Part shown: positions 48,622 through 59,165 of the stretch, piece by piece
Layout of the letters: the number at the start of each line of letters is the position of its first letter
How positions within the stretch are numbered: position 1 is the stretch's first letter
DNA from: Takifugu bimaculatus
Taxonomy: Eukaryota; Chordata; Actinopteri; Tetraodontiformes; Tetraodontidae
Length of the DNA: 64,000 nt
NCBI GenBank assembly: GCA_004026145.2
Contig: CP034992.1
Span: forward strand, 2,432,927-2,496,926
Direction of reading: 5' to 3'
Notes under the pieces: model-generated
The model's database searches: none
Told to the model about the DNA's origin: nothing
Seen by the model: only the letters and a program-made list of their open reading frames with translations
Translations under genes and position numbers: made by a program

Positions 48622-48708
48622 GCACTCCAGGCAGCCAGACAGTTCCTCCTCCAGCAGGCCTCCGGACTCAACTCCCCAGGCAATGAGGTCAAACAGAGCC
48701 CAGTGCAG
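48622..48708 (+). CDS. foxp4: foxp4 coding exon 2 (residues 58-86)
   Basis: The acceptor CTTCTTGCAG ends at 48621 and the donor GTCAGA starts at 48709. The 87-bp exon is 29 whole codons: ALQAARQFLLQQ, then ASGLNSPGNEVKQSPVQ. This matches the FOXP signature ALQ(V/A)ARQ(F/L)LLQQ...SGL.SP, with F as in FOXP4 and not the first L of FOXP1/2. The segment is part of the Gln-rich repression region. Phase 0 on both sides means skipping it would not break the frame. About 33 bp upstream of the acceptor lies an 83-bp TG/GA repeat that sits where the branch point and pyrimidine tract would be expected. Confidence 0.96.
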
Positions 48709-50629
48709 GTCAGAGCACACAAAACTGCCCGTGCACTCTCATGCAAGCACCGAGCTTCGCCATCTCTGATATAATCATGATTTTTGAACGTTGCTTTTTT
48801 TTCATTACCAGTATTTTCTGCCTGCGCGTGTTTGTGTTGTAATGTTTTTGGTAATTGCCGTGTCGGGCTGGGTCCGTCGTGCACCGGCAGTGGGCGTAAA
48901 CAGAGGGCAGGATGACCTCTGAAAGACCACAAATACACAGACAGCACTTATTCTAATCAGCGTCTGTGAATTAACAAACACGAAAAGGCATCTTCAGCAA
49001 TTACGGAACGTGCTGGAAAGAGGCAGACGTGGGGTCTGCCGTTGTTGTTTCGTCAGGAAGTTGGGCCATGAAGGTAGAACCACGTACCGAGGCCGCCACG
49101 TTTGGTAGCTACATGTGCTACAGACAGCTGATTTGAAGCAGATGCGAGCGGTTAGCAGCTAACTGAAGAATCCAAACTTTCGCTAACTGGTGAGATAATT
49201 GATGTTTCCTGGAGCTCAACTATGGAGCAGCATCTGCAGCAGAAGCCTCAGAGTGTATTCTGTGTGTATCTTTGCTGGAAGGTGCACACACATTCAAGTC
49301 TCCAAATGTGGGAACGGTCCAAAGTGGGATTATTCCGATGTAACACAACACAAGCCTCCTTTAATTACTACTGATCTGTAGGAACCTGGGATTTTAATAT
49401 GATCTAAATGTCTGAGAGTAGAAACCTAAGTGCAGAGGAGCGTGAAAACGTGTTGTGCATTTGTCATTGGACAGAATCTACATCTGTGAATACCAACAAC
49501 GGGAATTCTGACACTATTCTCTGCTGAATGGGGTCAAACACAGGTCAGCTGACTTTCCTGATTTACAGTTTTACATCAGGGAAGTTTCCTTGCTTACCCT
49601 CGCTGTCACGGACACAAACACACACACACAAACACACACACACACACACACTCACTCCCTCTCCTCCGTTCCCTCCCTCCTCGTCTTGTTTGTTGGTGTG
49701 TGCCCCAGCTAGCCTCTCTGTACTCTCCAGGGCATCAGCGCTACATCTCTGTTGACTGAGCTGTCAACTCACATGGAAACACACACCCGGATAACTCGCA
49801 TAGTCACTTTGATGCGTGTGTGTGCTTTCGTTCAGAAACACAGATAAAACACAAATGGTTACCTGTGTGGAGCAGCAACATTCGAGTTGTGCATCAGAGC
49901 CTGCAGGTCACATGGCACAGAGAACCCACTCAATTATTGCAATTTAGAGCTTTATGGTCATTTTAAAAATTGGAGCGAGGGCACCGAAGCAATCATGAGC
50001 AGGATGAGTAAAAGCAGACCTTCAGCTGGAACACTTCCACAGACGGGGACCGCCTGACTGACACCAGGAGCAAAATGGCTGTCCTCAGGTTGGCTCCTGC
50101 TGGGCTGCTCTCACACATGCAAATGAAGCTCCGCCAATAATGAGATCTTTAGGAGCTCGATAATTAGATTTTTCCCTTCCTTCTGAGGGAGAATGACAGA
50201 GGCATACAGAAAGAGCCAGAGGAAGACCTCGATCTGTGCTTTGACTTCTCCAGACAAGCCTTGCCCCCCCCTGCTCCCCACTGTCTCACCCCTTCCCATC
50301 ATATTTCTGTTCTTTTCTTTATTTATAATGGAGGCGAGTATCTGAGCAGAGAGCAAAAGAAACTCAGATTATATCTGCTTTTTGATTGGTTGTTCAGAGA
50401 CGTCTCTGTGTGTGACTGACTGCATGAGATTGTATCAATCTGGGTGTGTGCGTGTGTGTGTGTGTGTGTGCAAGGGCCTCAACAAAAGCTCAAATCTCTG
50501 ACAGGCTATTGCTGGGAGAAAAAAAAAGATTATAGTCAATGAATTTGCAGCTGTTGGTGAAAACGTCCAAATATCAGAACAGAACGATCGTCCATAATCC
50601 GCCCAGAGTCGTCGGCGTTCACCGTTATT

Positions 50630-51010
50630 GGGCCACTTGAGCATCTAAATGAGCTGGTTGGCACAGAGTGGCGGTAATTTGCCGGATTACCCACCACGGT
50701 AGGTAGCCTTTGAGGCCTTGGCTACAATAGACACACTTGCCACATTCTCAGACCCTGGGTGGGCACATACACCCCCACTTGGCAGCCGCGCGGCTGGCAC
50801 ACTTAACACGGTGCCATTTGGCGTGCACACATACAGACGGAGGCACGTGCTTGGCCGCGGCCCACACGTATGTAACTGAATAGCGGCGTGTCCTGTTTTC
50901 ATGTATTATTGAGGAGCTCGTTTAATTAGAAAAAAAATTGAAAAGGCTCATTATAGATATGTTAATTAGCTTGGCTCTGTGCTCCCCAGAGAGGGCTGCC
51001 ATATTGGGAT
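50630..51010. promoter_or_regulatory. CNE-like block with NFI-type half-sites and a palindrome
   Basis: TTGGCA/TGCCA half-sites recur (GGTTGGCACA, CTTGCCACA, CTTGGCAGCC, GGCTGGCACA, GTGCCATTTGGCG), typical of NFI recognition. A perfect 12-bp palindrome AGCCGCGCGGCT lies at 50784-50795. The 3' end holds TTTAATTAG, ATGTTAATTAGC and GCCATATTGGG words. Confidence 0.4.
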
Positions 51011-51360
51011 GGAGAGGGAGAGCTGGGAGACGCGGAACACAAACACAGGGAAGAAACCGAGCCGCATCGGCCTTAAAACGGAGATTGGGTTTCAGTGGAC
51101 TTTTCATCAGTGTTTCCTGCTCAGCTCAGCAGTTTTTGTTAAAGCTCTGCTGCTGTCGTTGGACCAGCGACGCCTCTGAGCCCAGTTCTGAGGCAGGGGT
51201 CAGGACCTTTAGCTCATCAACAAAAATATGTCCGTGGAATTGAAGGCGTTCCCGTTCTCTTCTTTCTCTTTTTAACACTCGTTCCCCCAAAGCGCTCCTT
51301 TTGTCCACTCCCTGAAAGTGCTTAGTTGGCACTTTATTTGATGTAGAGGGAATTGGGGCA

Positions 51361-51392
<32 letters not shown>
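51361..51392. repeat. (CA)n microsatellite
   Basis: CGCG start, then uninterrupted CA. Confidence 0.95.
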
Positions 51393-51397
<5 letters not shown>

Positions 51398-51734
51398 ATG
51401 CGTGGCTACAGTGGTATGGGGTCCTGACAGTTTGTCAGAGCTGCAGGAGGAGGTTGGGAAGCCCAGCGGAATGGCGTTGCTCTGGGCTGAGGTCTGGACA
51501 GACGGAGGAGAGGTTTGGGTCTGATCACTGAAGCACGAAACTCTTATTTTGTGATTTGAAACATGAGTGAAATCAGTAATGAAATATGGTCGATAACGGC
51601 CGCTCACACTTCCCAATGAAATGCGCCGTGTGTGTGTGTGTATGTGTGTGTTTCTGGGAAAGTGTTGTCATTTTTATTCTGGAGCACTCAGGCGTTAGAT
51701 GGAGGGAGGAGGGGAGAGGAAAGGAAAGAGTATG

Positions 51735-51736
<2 letters not shown>

Positions 51737-51779
<43 letters not shown>
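51737..51779. repeat. (TG)n microsatellite
   Basis: Uninterrupted TG followed by a TTGGGGGG run. Confidence 0.96.
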
Positions 51780-51780
<1 letters not shown>

Positions 51781-53095
51781 GGGGGGATTTTCCACTTGAA
51801 CTTACTGGTCTTTTACTGTCCTATCTGAAGTTTTTTCAGTTTTCATTTGTCTGGCCCCTGTCAGGAAGAGCTGACTGTTCTGCGGGGACATGAGGGGACA
51901 CGTTCTCTCTATTCCCTCTGCTGTCCTCTCACCTCCTCCACTCATCTGTGCGCGCATCCCCGTGTTTGTGGAGAAGCCGGCTAGCAACACCAAATCTGTT
52001 TAAAGTTTCAATCTTAAACCATTTAAACCCCCCACTTAAACCCGTCAAACTAGAAGAGACAGAGTCAAACATCCAGTGGCCTAAAACGTTGTCCATTTGT
52101 GGCCATATGATACTCTGCAGCTGCGCTCATGGTTTGTGCAAAGTCCCGATAGCTCCGTGCATTATGGAGCCACGTTGGTTTAAATAGGCTGCAGATGCCA
52201 AAGAGCGGTCTTCTGCTGTAGACAGAAACAACAATCAGCAGAAACATTGAGGCTGTAAGATTGTGACCCCACTAAATTTTACCCATCAGTTCTCCCCTGA
52301 GTAATATGGCCCCCAGCCCTGCTTCAGATTAGCTGGAGGAGGGGTACTCACCACATACAATGGGGCCCTTTTTACTTCCAGTGGAGGCCTGGCCCTGAGC
52401 TCCAAACAACGCTCTCAGCACAGTGGGCGCTCCTTATATTTCTCTTTTTTCTTTCAAATGCTTTTCTCCTTCGGTCCTTCTCAGAGTGCCCCCCTCCCCA
52501 ACACACACACACTGTCCCCACACCCTCATGATACACAGGAGCAGTGGATGATAGCCACCGTAGCTGCCGAATAAACAGAGAAACGGGCGTTTTACCGCAG
52601 CCCTCTAAAGCGCCGCGCCGTCTGTTGTCGGTCAGAGGCTCATGGGTAACTGCAGGTGGGCAGGTGAGTGTCAGACAGGTGTCCACGTGCACGGAAAGAG
52701 CCCAGATTCCACTCTTTTTCCCACTGAAATAAAGAAAAAATCAGACAGGATTTGTCTTTAAAGGGATTAAAACATTAGACGCATTTTTGTGGTAAATTAA
52801 AAGATTAAATGTTAAAGCCCAGGTGTGTGTGCACGTTTGTGTGTGTGTGTGTGTGTGTGTGTCTGAGGGGCATCTCATCTACAGTGGGGTTGTAATGCTC
52901 ACTGACAGGGATAAACAGCGCTGGGGTTTGCTCCTGCCAGGCGAGGGGGAGGAGGTCCCCCTCCCTCCTCTCTCCCGTCTTTCCTGCCTTGTCCACTGTC
53001 ATTTTTTCAATTATCCCTCTCTCCTGTGTGTCCCCGTAGACCCAGAGGCAGGGTCGGCATCATTTAGAGAGAGCCTGTTTAGATTCTGATTATAG

Positions 53096-53096
<1 letters not shown>

Positions 53097-53182
<86 letters not shown>
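53097..53182. repeat. (CT)28(CA)15 compound microsatellite
   Basis: CT units 53097-53152 switch directly to CA units 53153-53182. Confidence 0.97.
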
Positions 53183-53184
<2 letters not shown>

Positions 53185-53846
53185 TAGTTACACTCACCTT
53201 AAGCGACAGTCTGTTTGCGGTGTGTTTGCTTTTATCAAAGCTGGACAGGAAAAAAAAAACCCACCAAAGTAGTCCTCATATTCTTTGGATGTTTGAGTTT
53301 GGAGACGGGTTTATTTGCGGTTTAAATAATAATTTTCATTTTAGAAAAAAGGAGCTGTGCCGGGGGGGTGAATCCAAAGTTCACACCTAAATGAGAGTGG
53401 GTGCGGACATTTACGCATCCTCTCAGAGCTGCAGCCGGCCGATTCCCCCGGCTGCTGCCTGGTTTAATATCACACGCTCCTTCCTTCCTCTGTTTCCGAG
53501 GTCTCATCTGAGATGGAAAACGGGGCTTTCCTTCTCGTTAGAATGAAAAGTCATCAAGGGAGGAGAGGAGAGAGGGATCCAGCCTCATTGAAATGCAAGT
53601 TCTCTCCCCCCTTCCTCCTCTGCCGGTGCTCCTCTGGGAGCCCATGCCTTTCTCCTCCTCTCTCCTTCCCATCTTCAGGGCGCTCCCTCTCTTCCTTTGT
53701 TAATCAGTTAAACTCCCTCTTCAAACAAGCCCTCTAATTACTCCTCCACTCTCTGTAAACGACAAGGCTGTGTCTCGCTTCTCTTCGCCTCCCTCAGCTC
53801 CCTCTCTTCAAGACAGGAGTTGACCTCTGTCAGCCACCGACCCTCA

Positions 53847-53850
<4 letters not shown>

Positions 53851-53898
<48 letters not shown>
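53851..53898. repeat. (TG)24 microsatellite
   Basis: 48 bp of uninterrupted TG. Confidence 0.97.
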
Positions 53899-53900
<2 letters not shown>

Positions 53901-54559
53901 CTCACATGTGACTGTTTCTTGCATGTTAATGACAGAAGTGACCGTTCAGGCCTTTTTATTAGTTGCACAACTTTACATGTATCACACACCTGCTAACGTG
54001 TGTTTGTTGCCGCTCACGCTCACGTCGCCACTAACAACATGTGACTAAGTACATTTTATTGAGGTCTTTTTTCTTTTCATACTTCTGCCAATATTCTTCT
54101 TAATCCAATTGACAATGATTCTCGAACTTCACTTTTCCATTGCATTTATTGGCAGGTTATATAAAAGACCACAGGAAAATGTTTTCCTGCTAATCCAGAT
54201 TTTAAACGTCTCCACCACAAAGTGTGAACTATGACCCTTTATTCCCAATTATTATGCTTCTGTGGGTCTCTTTATTTGGAAAATGGACAAAGAAAGCGTT
54301 CCCTGACAGAAAAGTGGAAGTATTGTACGTAGCAATACAGGTGACTTTCACTTTTACTCCATCGCTTTAAGCTCTCGTTAGACAAAAACCAATGCGGCCC
54401 CATTCTCCTCCTGACACTGTCCCCTTATATTTCTATTCAGCAGCCATTGTTTCCTTTTATCTCTCATCCTTCCTTCACTTCTTTTCTGTCTTCCTGTGAG
54501 TGGATCCTTCCTTCTCCGCTCTTTCTGCTCTCTCGCCAGCTTTACCTCAACCGCTAATC

Positions 54560-55205
54560 TACCACGCATCTCTCTCTTTTAAATTAACATGCAATATGGA
54601 GGGTAAAAAAGGGTCGACAGCAGGGGGAAAAATTAAATGGATTTAATAAATGGCTGACTTCAAATCGCCCGGCTTTTCAGCCTCTCCCTATTCACAGTCC
54701 AATGAAAGGGGAGAAATCATTCACCAGGAGAGACAAAGCCGAATGAAAATATAATTCTGCATTGTGAGGCGCTTTTGTCCTGGCCCGTCAAATCGCTAAT
54801 GGTGAGGCTTTTGTTTTGCGGCGGCGCTCTCAGGCTGGCGGTGTCGTATGGCGGTGGCAACGCATGCCCCATAATCACCACGCTTTGTGATATTAGATTA
54901 TAGGGGCAATTAATGGCGTCAAATCTTAACTACTCAGCATTCAGCCTGCCACAGACGCACATTCAGCCTTAAACACATGCGTACATGCACGCCTGTGCGC
55001 GCGCACACCGGCATCAAAGCGTCAGCCAACACGCCGAAAGGTGCTATAACTCCAGTAATTATTACGCCTGCGACTGGAAAATGTCAATGGCGGTGTGTAT
55101 AAAATAGAATGTATGAGTTGTCAGAGGGGGAGAATGGGATGCACAAGAGCAATTAATTACAGCTTTTCATTTGGCAGCTTAGACTGACAAGGCCCGGCGG
55201 TGGGG
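54560..55205. promoter_or_regulatory. CNE-like intronic block (about 640 bp)
   Basis: A long simple-repeat-free segment with AATTAACATGCAAT, AAATTAAATGGATTTAATAAATGG, CAATTAATGGCGTC, AGTAATTATTACGC and GCAATTAATTACAGC words, ending at a GC-rich stretch. It is the longest uninterrupted unique block in the coding-exon half of the gene and a prime enhancer candidate by texture. Confidence 0.45.
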
Positions 55206-56167
55206 GCACGCTGGCACGGCGCCAGGCGGCAGCCAACGCCGCCCCCACCTCGCGCGCCACGGCCCACCAACCCCAACCCCTCCGCCACGGTCATCCCCTC
55301 AGGTCTCGGTGCAGAAGAGCTGCTGAGACATCACACACACACACACACACACACACAGTTTGAGCTTTGAATAGGGGTAAATGACCAGTTTGAGGGGTGA
55401 TAATGTGCCTTTTATGACGGCCAAGATGGTGTTTGTAGGATTGCCAGTGGAAAGAATCTCCTCCTCAGTCTTATTTATAGACGTCTCCCCGTCACCAGTG
55501 CTGCTTCCTCTTTCGCTGCCCCTGTTTTCTTCCACTTTCTTTAATTAATTAATAAACAGCAGAGCGCCTTATCAGCAGGATCTTCTTATATGCCTTTATG
55601 CACATGGAGTCCCAGTTTCAGGTTTTTGTGGTTAACTCGTTGCCGTTTTTCTGTGTTTTGCCGTCAGATTAGCATCTCTGCACATCTCCGTGGTCAGTGC
55701 GTGTTTAGGAGTGCTTGCACACCACATTCAGCAAGGAATCACTTCTTTCCTCCGTGTGTGTCTCTCTCTGCGTTCGCCCGCCAGCAGCTCTGTGTGATGA
55801 GATCTTTATCTCATCAGATAGCCACATTGTTGTGCCTTTCTTGTTAGCCAGGATTGTCTGCGTGGAAAGAGATTCGGAGAAAGTCCTAATCGTGTGTTTA
55901 TGAAAGCAGATAAGATATATTATCATATAAGGAGATTACATATCGCTCTTTTTTCTGCGCAGTGTCACTGAAATTGCCATTAATTTTACAATTCCTCCCT
56001 TTGTTCTGTAAATAAGTTTTTTGTTGCTGTTGGGTTTTTTTTTTTTTTTTACATTTTTCTTGAAATGAGTCACAGCAGAGAATATGAAATGTTACCTTTG
56101 CCAGTCTAAACTGGTTTCAACTGGTCACTTTGTCAGTGTAACTATAAATGGCGTGTGCCCCCTCCAG

Positions 56168-56290
56168 GTCCCCGTGTCCATGGCTATGATGAGCCCACAG
56201 ATGATCACTCCTCAGCAGATGCAACAGATTCTGTCTCCCCCTCAACTCCAGGCCCTGCTACAGCAGCAGCAAGCTCTAATGCTACAGCAG
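56168..56290 (+). CDS. foxp4: foxp4 coding exon 3 (residues 87-127)
   Basis: The acceptor CCCCCTCCAG ends at 56167; the donor GTAACA starts at 56291. The 123-bp exon encodes 41 residues beginning VPVSMAMMSPQMITPQQMQQ and continuing ILSPPQLQALLQQQQALMLQQ. VPVS.AMM(S/T)PQ(M/V)(I/L)TPQQMQQIL is nearly invariant in FOXP proteins. The direct ILSPPQL junction, lacking the QQQV insertion of FOXP1 and FOXP2, is a FOXP4 trait. Phase 0 at both ends. The donor runs straight into a CA repeat from the fourth intronic base. Confidence 0.97.
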
Positions 56291-56292
56291 GT

Positions 56293-56326
56293 AACACACA
56301 CACACACACACTCTCACACACACACA
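56293..56326. repeat. (CA)n repeat at the exon-3 donor
   Basis: AACACACAC... begins two bases after the donor GT, with one CTCTCA interruption. Confidence 0.95.
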
Positions 56327-57338
56327 AGCCTGGACCCAGTCCCACTGCAGCATGTCTGGGTGTGTTTTAGTGCTGTAGGTGCTGACACACATAGGGTGTG
56401 ATATTCCTATTCAGAGATCTTTCAAGATAAACACACACTCCTCACACATTCACTCATGCGCACGTTTGCATTGTTGGTAGGATGAGGCTCGCATGTACAT
56501 GCGCACACCCTCACACACTCACACAGGCGCACTTGCAGCCACTCCACGGTGAATTACAGCCATTCAGAGGTGTGTGTGCTGATGCTGGTCAGGTGATGTA
56601 GAGGTTTCCATGTCAACACAAACCAATAAACACTCTTTATCTCCAACAGATCAGTCGAGTGCTCAGTCACACCAACTTATGCGCCCCCCCACACACACCT
56701 ACACACAGCAAATATACAAGCTGCCTTGTAAAGGCTGTTAAGAGGATTATTAAGAGAGTGGAAGATGGCGAGTCAGTCAGGCAAGGCCTGAGTATATGAG
56801 GAACAGTAGCTTCAGGAAGGAAGACCTGACAACACCTATCTAATGGAAATATTCTGCATTTCTGGAAACAGATGTGCGGATGGTTAAGAACCTTTTCCGC
56901 AGCCCCTTTTTTAACAGTGAACCTGCAGATGGGGGATGAAGGTTGATAATGCACGCTCGCACACACGCGCACCACCGTGCCTCCATTAAAACCACTGAGT
57001 TTAACACTGTTCTCCCACTTAATTAAGCACACTATGGCCTGAGTCTCAGTGTATATCTGCAATTCAGGCACTTTTACACATGCACACACTGACACACACA
57101 CAGAACAATCTAGCAACGCATCAGTCGCTGAAGCATTAAATTTCATATTCCCATGGCAATACAGTACAGCGTATGGGTGTGTGAGAAAGGGGTTCACGGG
57201 CCAGTGCTACACAGCAGTTGTGTGTTTGTAGACGCACCCCTGTGAATTTGCATGTAGGCGTTTTAACCTTTAAGGTCCCAGTAACCTTTACTTTTGCTCA
57301 AGCTGCTGCGCCTCTCTTTCTTAGCGTGTTCACTAAAG

Positions 57339-57347
57339 TCAAGGTCA
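57339..57347 (+). promoter_or_regulatory. NR5A/ERR-type monomer site
   Basis: TCAAGGTCA is a perfect consensus for NR5A (SF-1/LRH-1) and ERR receptors. A single 9-mer has limited weight. Confidence 0.25.
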
Positions 57348-57969
57348 CAGTAATAGGCTGGAGAGGTGAGTGCCTCACTTATACATAGTCTTAATGCACG
57401 GAGCCACTGAATCAAATCATTAAAAAGACCTTAATTATCACTTAATTATTCCCTCAACTCACCACTCTCCAGCCATGTATGGGTGCGCGCGTGTGCGCTC
57501 GCGTACGCATTTGTCTGCGTGATGAGGAGGCGATCAGCGCTAGTGACGCGGAAAAAAGAGATTAACTCCGCCTAAGGAGTGATAAAAGGGAGGAAAGACA
57601 GATGGAAAAAAAGAGCTGTGAGGAAAGAATGAGTCCCGTATTTAAAATAAATTAAGGACAAGGAGGGACGTCATAGTACAAAAGAACAGTGAATTATGCA
57701 AAATGTAAGTTATGGCTGTGATAAGATTGATATTGGAAATGTAAAACAGCTTTCCGCACAAAGAGTGGGAGCAGTGGGGCGTGTGGCGAGGATGGGCAGT
57801 GGCGTGTATTCTGCTCAGTGTGGTGTCAGACGGATGAGAGAGTGAAACAACTGCTGCTTTGTGAAGTCACTCTCTGCTGAAAAGCCTCTTTGAACGTTTG
57901 ACGCACCATGAAACAAAGACAAACTGCAGACGGACACATGTACAGGCTGTTCTCCAGAGGATAACCCTC

Positions 57970-57972
<3 letters not shown>

Positions 57973-58013
<41 letters not shown>
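57973..58013. repeat. (CA)n microsatellite
   Basis: Uninterrupted CA. Confidence 0.97.
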
Positions 58014-58019
<6 letters not shown>

Positions 58020-58109
58020 GTGCCTGTGCGCTCTGAGACTCTGGTCAGTGTGTTTTCCGCCTTGCTCTCAGCTTGGCAAGATTAAAATCTTAATGGAGCT
58101 TCCTGAGTA

Positions 58110-58310
58110 AATTAGTGATTAGTAACTCAAACAAACAGACAAGCTGTGGCCAGTCAAAGGAGGCTCTGTGTGCAAGTCCATATAAATCAGAAATTAATGT
58201 GTGTGTGTTTCCATAAATTAAGGTGCCGTGCTAAATCCAGTAGTTTAAAATGATTGCATATGGCATTAGTCTAATTCACTTCAAATCAAATATGCATAAT
58301 TACGGCAAGG
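58110..58310. promoter_or_regulatory. CNE-like block with a POU-type site
   Basis: ATTAGTGATTAGTAAC, CATAAATTAAGG, GGCATTAGTCTAATTC and TATGCATAAT (58291-58300, POU-like) occur in unique sequence about 0.35-0.5 kb upstream of exon 4. Confidence 0.35.
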
Positions 58311-58458
58311 AGTGGGCTACTCGTAAAGGTGAGCGTGCTCAGACCGAGGCGCAAGCTGAAGAATCGGGCCCGAAATAGGGGCAGCTGTCTTGTCTGCACA
58401 CACTCACAAGGACTGCGACTGTTATGGCTGCGGCGGGGCTCTGGTATCTGCCAGCTCT

Positions 58459-58477
58459 ATGCAAATGATATCATTTG
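58459..58477. promoter_or_regulatory. Octamer fused to a perfect 16-bp palindrome
   Basis: ATGCAAAT (58459-58466) overlaps CAAATGATATCATTTG (58462-58477), which equals its own reverse complement. It lies 164 bp upstream of the exon-4 acceptor. Confidence 0.5.
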
Positions 58478-58640
58478 GGCACATAACAGCACAGGTGTAA
58501 AATCACTTCACGACACATCCATCAACCCTCCATGTGGGTGGTCGGGGGGCCCAAGGGGTCTCCCATCCGTCTGCAACAGTCTCTGTGATCTGGTCCAGTA
58601 ACGTCTGAGAGCCTGATAGCTTCCCCATGTCTGTGCCCAG

Positions 58641-58694
58641 TTGCAGGAATACTACAAAAAGCAGCAGGAGCAGCTGCATCTGCAGCTTCTGACT

Positions 58695-58737
<43 letters not shown>

Positions 58738-58760
58738 CCGGGAAGCAGGCGGCAAAAGAG
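58641..58760 (+). CDS. foxp4: foxp4 coding exon 4 with a 14-glutamine tract (residues 128-167)
   Basis: The acceptor TCTGTGCCCAG ends at 58640; the donor GTGAGC starts at 58761. The exon is 120 bp, 40 whole codons, phase 0 on both sides. It encodes LQEYYKKQQEQLHLQLLT, then 14 consecutive glutamines, then AGKQAAKE. All 14 are CAG (58695-58736). The same exon in FOXP2 encodes its long polyglutamine tract, whereas mammalian FOXP4 has about three glutamines before AGK, so this is a local expansion. The reading frame stays open for 24 more codons into the intron, but the donor and the match of exon 5 to the next FOXP4 segment show the exon ends at 58760. Confidence 0.97.
58695..58736 (+). repeat. 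Pure (CAG)14 coding triplet repeat
   Basis: There are 42 bp of uninterrupted CAG inside foxp4 exon 4, coding 14 Gln with no CAA interruption. Uninterrupted CAG tracts are slippage-prone, so length polymorphism is likely. Antisense frames give poly-Ala/Leu runs that are not real proteins. Confidence 0.98.
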
Positions 58761-59133
58761 GTGAGCTCCACCACGTACACACTCACTCAGCTCAAGTACC
58801 CCCTGAAGCACACTCGTGCATTGAAATGCAGGTAAAGTGGTTGATGGGGGGGAAGGAAAAAGGTGTGACCCAGACCTATAGGATGTAATATAGATTGGTG
58901 CATTCTCCCGCTCTGCCTACATTGTGTGTTTATGAGCGAGCGTGGACCGAAACAAGGACGAGTGGCTGCGGGGCTCATTTTCTCAGAGCGCTGTGCCAGA
59001 TTATCCATTTGCATGCTTTCAGCTGCAGGCCTGAGGTGAAATCTCTGTGTAGGAGGGGTCTGCCACTCTTTTAATTGTCAATTAACCTCACCAGCCAAGG
59101 AGGCTCCCTCGCTCTTTCTCTCTCTCTCTCTCG

Positions 59134-59165
<32 letters not shown>

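Larger units (their letters stand above)
48709..56167 (+). other. foxp4: foxp4 intron between coding exons 2 and 3 (7.5 kb)
   Basis: No exon is expected or seen. The notable unique sequence is at 50.63-51.0 kb and 54.56-55.2 kb (listed separately). The rest is microsatellites at 49.6, 51.4, 51.7, 53.1, 53.85 and 55.3 kb plus unremarkable DNA. A T17-type tract at 56034-56051 lies 117 bp upstream of the exon-3 acceptor. Confidence 0.9.
56291..58640 (+). other. foxp4: foxp4 intron between coding exons 3 and 4
   Basis: This 2350-bp intron opens with a CA repeat, contains a (CA)n block at 57973-58013, and ends with an AT-rich CNE-like segment (58.1-58.3 kb) and a palindrome/octamer at 58459-58477. 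I saw no exon. Confidence 0.9.

Noticed and set aside
56667..57197. 176-codon reverse frame between foxp4 exons 3 and 4, and a faint forward resemblance to a retroelement C-terminal tail
   Set aside because: It lies antisense within an intron and partly in CA-rich DNA. The forward-strand resemblance (KRIIKRVEDGE) is too short and broken by stops to call a transposon remnant. A translated search of 56650-57000 against fish repeat libraries would decide.
58522..58811. Reverse frames with poly-Ala or poly-Leu
   Set aside because: Antisense shadows of the (CAG)14 tract in foxp4 exon 4.
58761..58835. Continuation of the exon-4 frame into VSSTTYTLTQLKY...
   Set aside because: A good donor (GTGAGC) follows KE and exon 5 continues the FOXP4 protein; the extension would occur only with intron retention.
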